DNA from: JAICXG01 sp963801255
GTDB lineage: Bacteria; Verrucomicrobiota; Verrucomicrobiia; Chthoniobacterales; UBA10450
Assembly (NCBI GenBank): GCA_963801255.1
Contig: CAWDEC010000015.1
Span: forward strand, 1 to 64,000
Direction: 5' to 3'
Length of the DNA stretch: 64,000 bases
Part shown: positions 9,656 to 17,897 of the stretch, in pieces
Layout of the letters: each line of letters opens with the position of its first letter
How positions within the stretch are numbered: position 1 is the stretch's first letter
Translations under genes and position numbers: made by a program
The notes under the pieces: model-generated
What the model was told of the DNA's origin: nothing
What the model saw: only the letters and a program-made list of their open reading frames with translations
The model's database searches: none

Positions 9656-10021
9656 CTAACCGCCAGCGTGCTTTTTCTGTATCGCTTGCTTGATCTCCTC
9701 CTGGCGAATCGCCTGCAGCTTTTGGTATTGAGCCGGCGAAAGAATTTTCTGCAACTCCGGTGCAGTTTGTTCGTGAATCGCGTGGAGTTGTTTCATCTTC
9801 TGCATTGGTGGAAGCGACGTGTCTTTCTTGATCGCTTCGATTTTTGGTCCCTCTTGTTCCAGGATCGGCAGGAGCTTGGCCTTTTGTTCGGGCGTAAGTT
9901 GCAGCTGCTGCGATAACGCTTGCAGTTTTTCAGCCGGCTTCTGGGCGGACACAACTGGTATGAGGGTAAGAAATCCGCAGAACAATGCTGCAGAGGTAAG
10001 GAGTCGAAGAGTTTTTCTCAT
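9656..10021 (-). CDS. Small periplasmic Spy/CpxP-like protein
   Basis: The ATG at 10021 gives a 121-aa protein with an N-terminal signal peptide (MRKTLRLLTSAALFCGF, cleavage near VSA-Q). The mature part is a short, Q/K-rich, mostly helical chain: LQLTPEQKAKLLPILEQEGP near the start and LSPAQYQKLQAIRQEEIKQA near the end. The two LTPEQ/LSPAQ turns recall the LTxxQ motifs of Spy/CpxP-family periplasmic chaperones, which respond to envelope stress. The fold is inferred from these motifs only. It lies upstream of the efflux operon on the same strand, about 300 bp away, so it could share an envelope-stress role but probably has its own promoter. A longer frame to 10081 lacks a sensible signal peptide start. 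Confidence 0.75.
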   Translation of the reverse strand: MRKTLRLLTSAALFCGFLTLIPVVSAQKPAEKLQALSQQLQLTPEQKAKLLPILEQEGPKIEAIKKDTSLPPMQKMKQLHAIHEQTAPELQKILSPAQYQKLQAIRQEEIKQAIQKKHAGG

Positions 10022-10638
10022 GGTTTTATTTTTTTCGGAAATGGACAGTTCTTTTATTGGGCTAAGCGCTAAGGGGCTCATTGAGTCGAATTTGAGTTAA
10101 TCTTGTCAACTCATTTATTGTCTACTGTCTAAGATGTTGCAGTGCGGTGCGCATTGGCTGGCTGAAATTGGATGCAACCGTCGAAAGGCCGGTCCAGCTC
10201 CAGAATGAGCAAGACGGCGCACGCAGCCGAGAACGGAAATCATCAATTCGGCGACCATGGGTGAAGGCTTGAGATTTGAGCGCCCGCTGTACATCGTTGT
10301 GCGGAGCGAGAGTCTGAAGCAATCCGTAAAGCGGCTCGGCCTTGGAAGCGGTAGGATCGAGTCGAGCGTCTTACTTTGGTTAGGCGCGATGGTCCCTCGC
10401 CGGTCCCAGTGAAGAGTATCTGGCTTAGTGAGATTCGAGCGAACAAGCTCAACTTGCGCAGAGTCGTGTCGCGCACGCGCAAGAATTCCAGGAGCACCCG
10501 AAAGAAAGCTTGTCTAGTCCACAATTTTTCGGCAAAAAGCGCGAAGGGCGTGAAGTTTGTTAGGCGACCCAACACCACTGACACTCTTTTCGTCGAGAAA
10601 CTGCGAATGAAATCATTCGCGAAAAATGAAAGGTGCAT
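10022..10638. other. Long divergent intergenic region
   Basis: About 600 bp separate the divergently transcribed Spy-like gene and beta-helix gene, so promoters for both should lie here. A TTGACA hexamer reading leftward (complement of 10103-10108) sits within TGAGTT/AACTCA arms at 10093-10098 and 10108-10113, a candidate -35 for the leftward gene, but I find no good -10. GTTAGGC heptamers begin at 10379 and 10559. Open frames here (for example 10243-10638 minus) give translations with no recognisable features and I do not call them. Confidence 0.4.
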
Positions 10639-13269
10639 ATGTCATCTCGCCACTTCGTTCTGTCTCGAGTGAACAACTTCCTGAAGTGTTTCGCTCCTTT
10701 ACTCGTTATCGCCATGGCGGCCTGCAGCGCGCAGGCCACTATCTTCATGGTCACGAACACGAATGATACCGGCCCTGGTTCCCTTCGTCAGGCGATCATG
10801 GATGCCAACGGGGCCAGCGGCTTGGACAGCATTCACTTCAATATCCCTGGGACCGGTGTGCAAACGATCACGCCAACGACTAAATTGCCGTTCATCACCG
10901 ACCCGGTCACGATCGAAGGAGAGACCCAGCCCGGCGCGAGCGTGAACACGCTCGCCAACGGCGACAATGCGGTCCTCCTGATAGAACTAAGCGGCGCTAT
11001 CGTGACCAACAACGGCAACGGGCTTGTGTTGGTCGCCGGAGCGAGCGGCAGCATCATTAGCGGACTGGTGATCGACGGGGGTTGGAGCACGGCCGTTCTT
11101 ATTCAGACCGACACCGTTGCGGTCGAAGGTTGCTTTCTTGGCGTCGATCCCACTGGCACGATTGCGAGCGGTAACGCGCAAGGCGTGAATGCGGATTTCG
11201 GATCTTCAGCGTCAGACACACGCGTCGGCGGAACTACTCCAGCGACGCGCAACATTATCTCAGCCAATTCAATCGGCGTTCTCATCCAGAGCGGCGCGAA
11301 TAGTTTGGTTCAGGGTAACTTTATCGGTACCGACGCGACCGGCATCAGCGGCATCTCCAATGTGATAGGCGTCGACGTCAGATCAAATGACACCTTGGTC
11401 GGCGGCGCCACTGCCGGGGCGCGCAACGTAATTGGCGCCAATAGCACGTGCATCAGCGTCAGTGCCGCAACCGGCACCACCATTCAGGGTAACTTCATCG
11501 GCACGGACGTTACCGGCACCAAAGCGCTCGGTCTTGGCGACGGTATCTTCACCACGGGCGCCGCCCAGATCGGCGGCCTCACAGCTACGCCCGGCATACC
11601 ACCCGGCAACGTCATTTCAGGAGCCCTGGCTGGCGGCGGCAGCGGTCACGGAATTTTGATAGGCAATGGCGTCGCCAACAATGTCGTTCAAGGAAACCTC
11701 ATCGGCACCGACGCCAGCGGCACTGTAGCGCTCGGCAACGGATTGGATGGCGTGGTCATCTTCGGTGCGTTCAATGTCATCGGCGGCACCGACGTCAAGG
11801 CGCGCAACGTTATTTCGGCCAACGGACTTCGCGGCGTTTTTCTCGGGACGGACAACGCCTCGGTGCACGATAACCTGGTGCAAGGCAATTTCATCGGCAC
11901 CGATATTACCGGGGCGAAGTTGCTGGGTAATGCCAGCGACGGTGTGCAGGTCAGTCTTTCGATGAACAACACCATCGGTGGTGATGTGACTACGACCGGC
12001 GCGCCTCCGGCCAACGTGATTGCTGGCAACAGTGGCAACGGGGTCGGTGTTGTCGGTTTCGGGCCGGTGACCGGACTAACGATCAAAGGTAACTCCATCT
12101 TTTCGAACGGAGGGCTCGGGATTGATTTGAACCTTGACGGTGTGACTCCGAATGATTCCAGCGATCCGGATACAGGCCCGAACAATCTGCAGAATTTCCC
12201 CGTAATCACTTCGGTGACAGACTCCGGCGGATCGGTCGAGATCGTGGGCACGCTTGACAGTCTCCCGAACGAGGACTTTACCCTCGAGTTTTTTGCCAGC
12301 GACAAGGCTGATGCATCGCACTTTGGCGAAGGTCAGGTGTTTCTCGGTTCGAAGGATGTCTCGACGAACGCGAGCGGCAGCGCTTCCTTCGATGTCACCT
12401 TCCCGACCACGGCCGGGCCGAGGATAACCGCCACCGCCACTGACGCGAGCGGCAACACCTCGGAATTTGCGCTCGCGCCCTCGCCGAAACTTCTCAACAT
12501 CTCCACCCGGATGCAGGTTTTGACCGGCGACAAAGTGCTCATCGGTGGGTTCATTGTTACGGGAAGCGTACCCAAGAAAGTGATCTTACGTGCGATCGGT
12601 CCCTCACTCTCCGACGCAATGCCACCGGTTCCGGGCGCGCTCGCCGATCCCGTTCTGGAGTTACATGAAGCTAACGGCTCAGTGATCACCAACGACAATT
12701 GGAAAGATGACCAGGAAGCCGAAATTATTGCCTCCACCGTTCCGCCGACTAACGACTCAGAGTCCGCAATCGTCGCTACCCTCGATCCCGGTAGTTACAC
12801 CGCCATTGTCAGTGGAAAAAGTGAGGGCACGGGGATTGGATTGGTCGAAGCCTATGATCTCGACCAACCGGCTGACTCCCAACTGGCCAACATCAGCACG
12901 CGTGGCTTTGTCGATACGGCCGATAACGTCATGATCGGCGGACTCATCATTGGCGCATCTGGCCTGGGAAACGCAACCGTCCTGGTGCGCGCGATCGGCC
13001 CTTCCCTTGGCAACGCCGATCCTCCGGTGGCTAACGCTTTGCAGGATCCGACTCTGGAATTGCACGACGCTGGCGGCGCGATCATTGCCAGCAACGACGA
13101 TTGGAAAGACACTCAGCAGTCGGAAATCGAAGCCACCACAATTCCTCCGACCGATGACCAGGAATCAGCAATGGTCCAAACGCTGGCGCCGGGGAATTAC
13201 ACTGCGATCGTTCGCGGCAAAGCCGACACAACCGGCGTCGGTCTCGTGGAAGTCTATCACCTGGAATAG
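10639..13269 (+). CDS. Large secreted beta-helix protein with two C-terminal NISTR modules
   Basis: This is an 876-aa exported protein. I choose ATG 10639 over the in-frame GTG at 10633 because GAAAGG at 10628-10633 is then 5 nt upstream. A signal peptide (FAPLLVIAMAACSAQA) is followed by TNTNDTGPGSLRQAIMDAN, the CSLREA-type opening found on many secreted beta-helix proteins. Residues about 90-500 are parallel beta-helix repeats with recurring RNVISAN, VQGNFIGTD and TIGG turns. A beta-sandwich stretch follows. From about residue 618 come two tandem modules of about 130 aa (from 12493 and 12889) opening NISTR and containing GGF/GGL, RAIGPSL, LELH, NWKD/DWKD, ESA.V.TL.PG.YTAIV and GLVE.Y. The same module pair ends the cupredoxin protein at 33520-34746. 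Function is unknown; a surface or extracellular adhesin/polysaccharide-binding role is plausible. Confidence 0.85.
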   Translation: MSSRHFVLSRVNNFLKCFAPLLVIAMAACSAQATIFMVTNTNDTGPGSLRQAIMDANGASGLDSIHFNIPGTGVQTITPTTKLPFITDPVTIEGETQPGASVNTLANGDNAVLLIELSGAIVTNNGNGLVLVAGASGSIISGLVIDGGWSTAVLIQTDTVAVEGCFLGVDPTGTIASGNAQGVNADFGSSASDTRVGGTTPATRNIISANSIGVLIQSGANSLVQGNFIGTDATGISGISNVIGVDVRSNDTLVGGATAGARNVIGANSTCISVSAATGTTIQGNFIGTDVTGTKALGLGDGIFTTGAAQIGGLTATPGIPPGNVISGALAGGGSGHGILIGNGVANNVVQGNLIGTDASGTVALGNGLDGVVIFGAFNVIGGTDVKARNVISANGLRGVFLGTDNASVHDNLVQGNFIGTDITGAKLLGNASDGVQVSLSMNNTIGGDVTTTGAPPANVIAGNSGNGVGVVGFGPVTGLTIKGNSIFSNGGLGIDLNLDGVTPNDSSDPDTGPNNLQNFPVITSVTDSGGSVEIVGTLDSLPNEDFTLEFFASDKADASHFGEGQVFLGSKDVSTNASGSASFDVTFPTTAGPRITATATDASGNTSEFALAPSPKLLNISTRMQVLTGDKVLIGGFIVTGSVPKKVILRAIGPSLSDAMPPVPGALADPVLELHEANGSVITNDNWKDDQEAEIIASTVPPTNDSESAIVATLDPGSYTAIVSGKSEGTGIGLVEAYDLDQPADSQLANISTRGFVDTADNVMIGGLIIGASGLGNATVLVRAIGPSLGNADPPVANALQDPTLELHDAGGAIIASNDDWKDTQQSEIEATTIPPTDDQESAMVQTLAPGNYTAIVRGKADTTGVGLVEVYHLE

Positions 13270-13347
13270 GTCATCGCGAGCAAACGATTAATAGAGGACC
13301 CAGCCTGCCGAAGGCGAGTAGTAACTCTAAGCATCGGGACCCGCCTT

Positions 13348-13373
13348 AGTTATGGAAGGCGGTTGCGCTTGTT
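13348..13373. repeat. 26-bp exact repeat shared with bases 10-35 (opposite orientation)
   Basis: The segment covers the last codons, the stop and two following bases of the propeller gene at 13350-16790. It is identical, on the other strand, to bases 10-35 of the window, where it also ends an open frame at the same stop codon. Identity across a stop codon suggests recent duplication or gene conversion between paralogous secreted-protein genes rather than protein-level conservation alone. Confidence 0.75.
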
Positions 13374-16300
13374 GGCCGAAACTATTTGATTGTCCTGTTT
13401 GTCAATCTTCCCGCTCAAATTGAGATCAACGCGGAAGTTGGCCGCAGTAACTACTTGTCCCCTATCGGCATTGACCGCATCAACGTCAGGCTTGTCAACT
13501 ACGCGACTGCCATCGATATCGCCGGTGAGGAAACCAAACGGAACGTCACCATGGGATTGTCCATCCCCGTTGATATTCTCCGTGTGCAGAGTCACAATCT
13601 CGGCGTTCGTCACACCGGTTATCTGGGCGCGCATTTCATTGCCACTAAAGGTAATCGCTCCGACTGTCGCGGTCCCGCTCAAGACCGTCACTTCACCGGA
13701 GGTGACCGGACTGTCGAAAGTAAAGACGGCGGTATAGGTGGTCGAGGAACGGTCTTCAACTCCCGACGTGCCGGTGAGCGGCATCTCGATATCGAAGTCA
13801 CCCGCAGTGCCATGAGTTAGCCGCGATGCCGCACCCGTCAACGCCAAGGTGGCGGAGGGCAGCGGCCAAACATAAGCGCCGCGACTGCGAGTCCAGACCG
13901 AGAGCGTAGTCGCACCGCGATCGATCTGCATGTCCCACACCATCGCGTGAGGCAGACCGTTCTCGAAACGCGACCAGACGGGATGCGTCACCGTGATGTC
14001 GTTGGTGAAATAGACACCCCAGTCGGTTCCGACGTAGACCTGGCTTGGGTCATTCGGATTCACGATGACCGAGTCCGCCGGGATATCTGGCAGGTTGCCA
14101 GTCTTATCTAACCACGTGAATGAGCCGCAAGTGCTGGCACAAGTGACCTGAAAAAGATGGCCAGGGGTGGAAGGCGTGTTGGCATTGAAACCACCGACGG
14201 CGGCATATCCTACCGGCACATTCACGGCCGGCACGGTAGGATCGAGAGCGATTCCGAGAACCGGGCGGTTCGGCAGAACGAAGTTGGCGCCGGTGACATT
14301 GACCCAGTTAGCCTGGGACGCAATTCCGGTTCCGAGATTGAATCCAATCTGGACGTTGCCGTCATTCGTGCCGACAATCGCGACACTCTGGTACTTAGGC
14401 GAATACTTGACCTGGTTGATGAAGGAACGATTTCCGAGCGTACCCTTGCAAAGGTTAGGGCCCGAGGATCCGCCGGGAGGGTTATCCGTAATGTACCAAC
14501 TGTTACTGGTTGTTGCGCCGTTGATCGTCTCCCAAACGCGGGTCGTGCCAACAACCAGATGGCCGCAGCCGGTCGTAGCGCCGGCGGGTCCGCAATCGTC
14601 TCCTCCCGCGATGCCGCCGTGGAAAAGGTCGTAGGGAAGGACGAACGACTGTTGGTCGCCGCCCCAGCCGCCGCTCCAGGACGACCAAGCGGCGCCGGAG
14701 GCCGAGCAATTGGAGATGCAGCGGTTAAGAGCACCGCCGTTGTTACCCTGCCAATAGCGCAGACTGGAACCCGTGCCTACGGGATCGATCCGAGCGTAGA
14801 ACCCGTCGCCGCCTTTACCTAGCTGCCATTGCACCGGGCCGGTTGGGCTACCCGCAAAAGTAACCGACATGGAACCGTTGTCCTGCGCGCCGCCGTTAGC
14901 CTGTGGCGAACTGGCGGTAGCGAAGTTGCCACTGATGTCGCCGGAGTAGAACTCAATCGTATTCAAACCGGTGTCTGCGTTAAACCAAGTCGGCCTGGTT
15001 GTGTTGAGGGTGGCGACGCTGGCGTTGATCGTCCCGTGAATGCCGCCGTCGTTGCCCACTAACAGGATGTCGGACGATTGAGGCAGGAAAGCGAGGGCGT
15101 GTTGGTCCACGTGAACGGGCTTGGGCGAAACTCCGGTGTAACCGCAACTGGTGTCATACCATGCGGTGCCGGTACGGCTGGCAAGCCAGATATCGAAGGT
15201 ATCAAAGAAGACGCGATCCGGGTTGTTTGGGTCGACTTCGACTCCTTGATCGTACCAGTTCTGCGGATAGTCACCGCTACCAGGAGAACTAGAGCCTCCA
15301 CCGGACGCAGCGCAGGCCGCGAGCGAACCACCAGCAGAGCCGGCCATGAATGTCCATGAGATCCCGCCATTGTTCGAGACCCATGCGCCAAGCTGACAAC
15401 CGGTCGTGCTGCCGCAACCGCTGGACGTGTTCCAGTCGATTGAGCCCACCTGCGCATAGATGACACTAGGGTTGCTGGGAGCCACAGCGATGTCGATGCG
15501 ACCGAGGTTGTCGGCGCCGCCCGCCGGGGGACTGGCGCCGCCGCAAAAGGTGGCAGTGCCACCTGTAACCGGATAGTTACAAGGAACACCGCTGCCGGCA
15601 TTCATGTTCGCGCCGGTGGTATAGGGACTACCACTTACGGAAGTGCCGAAGACAAAGCCATTCGTGTTACTGGCGATGGAAGTAAAGGTCGGGCAGCCGC
15701 TGGCCGACATGGTGGCACTGTAGATCCCATTCGCACCATTCAGCCCGAGGTCATATTGGACCGTGGTGGGAAACCCCCGTGTGCCCACTGCGGCGATAAT
15801 GCGTGTCGTCCCGCCGACATTGGATAACTCAAGGCCAGTGATGTCCTGGCGTTGGGTGGTGAAGGGATTCGTCCCGCACTGCGTCCAGGAGACACCCGCA
15901 TCACGCGAGATATAGAGGCCCTTTTTCGTCCCAGCCACGACGTTATTACTATTGTTAGGGTCAACTCGCACCTTTCCTACCGCGTTGTATTGCGGAAATT
16001 GACCGGGTGGCTCCGTATAGGACACACCAAAAACACTGGCGCCCAGGACTGTCCAGGTGTTGCCGGAGTCGGTGGACTTTAAGATACCCTGACTGCCCAT
16101 GGAAAAAGAGCCATAGTTCATATCGCCCGTGCCGGCATAGACTGTCTTATGATTGTTAGGATCGATCGTTAAGGTGTCGATGGCGATGGTGGAAATGAGA
16201 GGATCATCAGTGACCGCACTCCAAGTGGTTGCCGCGCTACAGCAGTTGGTGGTTTTCCAAACGCCGCCGCCGACACTGCCGGCAAAGGCAACGATGCTGC

Positions 16301-16790
16301 CATTGGTCGTAGTCGTTGGGTCAAAGACGATGTCATTAATGCGGCCCTCAGTGGTCGTGTAGTCGAAGCAGCCGCTGCAGCCAGTCATGCGCGCGGGCTT
16401 AGGGCCGAGAGCGGTAAAGTTTGTCGTGCTAAGGGTCACTCCGTTCGTGTTGCCTTCGGTTATTGAAAAGTAGCCCGCCGGGACTCCTCGCAATACGAGC
16501 GCATCCTGGTTTGCAGCCTGGCGCACCCACGTCGGGTCAAAGTTACCCGTCGGATAGGTCACGCGATCGCTCCAGTATTGTTCCAATTGGCCGAGATCAG
16601 CCCCTTCCTCTTTCGGGTTTTCCCCGAGCGTCGGAAGATCGCGCGCGGGGTTCTCCTCAGCTCGCCCGTCGCGCTCAGCTGGCTGCTGGAAGGCGAAGAC
16701 GGCCAGGGCCAGCCCCGTCACACACAAGCTCAATCCTGCCAGGGCGCGTAAAGTGAAAAAACCGAATTGAGAGTGTGATTTGGGCTTCAT
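13350..16790 (-). CDS. Secreted BNR/sortilin-like beta-propeller protein with dockerin-like C-terminus
   Basis: This is a 1146-aa exported protein. An N-terminal hydrophobic segment (about residues 13-33, ALAGLSLCVTGLALAVFAF) acts as signal or anchor. Residues about 110-1000 contain Asp-box/BNR-type propeller repeats: GSVGGGVWKTTN, STDSGNTWTVLG, SRDAGVSWTQCG, SNNGGISWTFMAG, GTDWGVYFTND, with interleaved DPNNSNNVVAGT-type blades. This pattern is shared by VPS10/sortilin-like and exo-sialidase/xyloglucanase-like propellers. A beta-sandwich region precedes residues 1090-1146. That end has two calcium-loop-like segments, DIDGSRVVDKPD and DLNLSGKIDKQD, separated by FRVD, resembling dockerin type I repeats. 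No catalytic residues can be assigned. It converges with the beta-helix gene (80 bp gap). A paralogous tail lies at the left edge of the window. Confidence 0.85.
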   Translation of the reverse strand: MKPKSHSQFGFFTLRALAGLSLCVTGLALAVFAFQQPAERDGRAEENPARDLPTLGENPKEEGADLGQLEQYWSDRVTYPTGNFDPTWVRQAANQDALVLRGVPAGYFSITEGNTNGVTLSTTNFTALGPKPARMTGCSGCFDYTTTEGRINDIVFDPTTTTNGSIVAFAGSVGGGVWKTTNCCSAATTWSAVTDDPLISTIAIDTLTIDPNNHKTVYAGTGDMNYGSFSMGSQGILKSTDSGNTWTVLGASVFGVSYTEPPGQFPQYNAVGKVRVDPNNSNNVVAGTKKGLYISRDAGVSWTQCGTNPFTTQRQDITGLELSNVGGTTRIIAAVGTRGFPTTVQYDLGLNGANGIYSATMSASGCPTFTSIASNTNGFVFGTSVSGSPYTTGANMNAGSGVPCNYPVTGGTATFCGGASPPAGGADNLGRIDIAVAPSNPSVIYAQVGSIDWNTSSGCGSTTGCQLGAWVSNNGGISWTFMAGSAGGSLAACAASGGGSSSPGSGDYPQNWYDQGVEVDPNNPDRVFFDTFDIWLASRTGTAWYDTSCGYTGVSPKPVHVDQHALAFLPQSSDILLVGNDGGIHGTINASVATLNTTRPTWFNADTGLNTIEFYSGDISGNFATASSPQANGGAQDNGSMSVTFAGSPTGPVQWQLGKGGDGFYARIDPVGTGSSLRYWQGNNGGALNRCISNCSASGAAWSSWSGGWGGDQQSFVLPYDLFHGGIAGGDDCGPAGATTGCGHLVVGTTRVWETINGATTSNSWYITDNPPGGSSGPNLCKGTLGNRSFINQVKYSPKYQSVAIVGTNDGNVQIGFNLGTGIASQANWVNVTGANFVLPNRPVLGIALDPTVPAVNVPVGYAAVGGFNANTPSTPGHLFQVTCASTCGSFTWLDKTGNLPDIPADSVIVNPNDPSQVYVGTDWGVYFTNDITVTHPVWSRFENGLPHAMVWDMQIDRGATTLSVWTRSRGAYVWPLPSATLALTGAASRLTHGTAGDFDIEMPLTGTSGVEDRSSTTYTAVFTFDSPVTSGEVTVLSGTATVGAITFSGNEMRAQITGVTNAEIVTLHTENINGDGQSHGDVPFGFLTGDIDGSRVVDKPDVDAVNADRGQVVTAANFRVDLNLSGKIDKQDNQIVSANKRNRLP

Positions 16791-17024
16791 TTGTTGGTTA
16801 CCTCGGGTGTTTTACAATCAGTTCCCTTTGAACCAACTGTGAGCTGGCGAGTAAGCGCAAAGTGAAGGTCGATTGTCAAGCTTTTGTCCGATATTGGAAA
16901 AAAAGAGCTGGCTGGACGGATCGGAGAGATTGGAAGTTTGCAACCCGCAAAGTGGGACAGATCTCCGGCCAACCTACAATTGGAGGCTTGACCGGGCGGC
17001 CCGAAATGGTCATTCCGTCAGCCC

Positions 17025-17330
17025 ATGTCAAAAGTAATGCTCGGATTGATTTGCGGCCTAGTCTTTGGCGTGCTCGATGTTGGGCTAATGCTGCCGATGT
17101 CGTTTCCTGACAAAACTACGGCACTTTTGGGCGCGTTTACGAGCCGGTTCGCAATCGGTTTTGTGATTGGTTGCGTGCAGCTACCTTGGCCAGGTTGGCT
17201 TCTCGGACTTGCTTTTGGACTCCTAATTAGTCTGCCCGATGCGATCATTACCCACAAATATCCGCCCATTCTCATCCTTGGCGGAATCGGCGGTTTGATC
17301 ATCGGCGGCATAATTCACGGCTGGAAATAG
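17025..17330 (+). CDS. Small glycine-rich membrane protein of unknown function
   Basis: The frame encodes 101 aa with three or four predicted membrane segments: LGLICGLVFGVLDVGLMLPM, SRFAIGFVIGCVQ, GWLLGLAFGLLIS and ILILGGIGGLIIGGIIHGW. The glycine-rich, small-xxx-small helices suggest tight helix packing. I recognise a general resemblance to uncharacterised small bacterial membrane proteins but no named family. Start is the ATG at 17025; a second ATG at 17037 is possible and neither has a clear ribosome-binding site. It stands alone, divergent from the propeller gene. Confidence 0.6.
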   Translation: MSKVMLGLICGLVFGVLDVGLMLPMSFPDKTTALLGAFTSRFAIGFVIGCVQLPWPGWLLGLAFGLLISLPDAIITHKYPPILILGGIGGLIIGGIIHGWK

Positions 17331-17897
17331 CCGCCTTCAGGGTGCCTTGCTAGCCTCAGGTGTGATCGTCGACGGGACCTCGAGTGGTTTAGAGGTTCCG
17401 AAATCTCGATCTGAGTGTAGACAAACTAAATGTGAGTCTTTAATGACTTCCGCCCGAATGAGGCAGGAGGTTTCGATCACAAGCGCTTTAGCTCTAAGCC
17501 TCGCAGCCTCCCATTCAATGGCCTGACGAAAAGAGGCAAGACCTCAGCGATCTCGTAGCCTCGGTCCGCCAGAGAGCACAACGATTTGGTTCGGTAGGCT
17601 GGCAGGGCAGTTGCTTTCTCCGCCGGAAGGATATGATATCACGCAATTTCCGGACTGTGGTGCAACGCAACGAATCCGCTTCTGCTCGCGCGAACAACCG
17701 AACGACGACTGAGTGGCGTCGGCCGGGGACGCCACCCTTTCCTGCGAAAGAAGACATCTTTCCTTTTGCCGCGGCGTGCAATCCGGGGAATTCTGCTTCT
17801 AGCGGGAAATTGAGGCATCCCGTAAGCCCCTCGGGCACGAACTTCTACGCCACGGCCAACGTCCGGCCGAAACCAGCTGCCATTGCGACCTTGTCAT
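17331..17897. other. Intergenic region upstream of the poly-HAMP kinase
   Basis: This stretch of about 570 bp has no frame I can support; 17515-17838 on the minus strand is open but its product looks like noise and matches no family. It should contain the promoter of the kinase operon, but I see no unambiguous -35/-10 pair, terminator or RNA structure. Confidence 0.4.

Noticed and set aside
10243..10638. A 131-codon open frame on the minus strand in the long intergenic region
   Set aside because: The product is rich in F, R and S without domain features, and it runs antisense through the likely promoter of the beta-helix gene.
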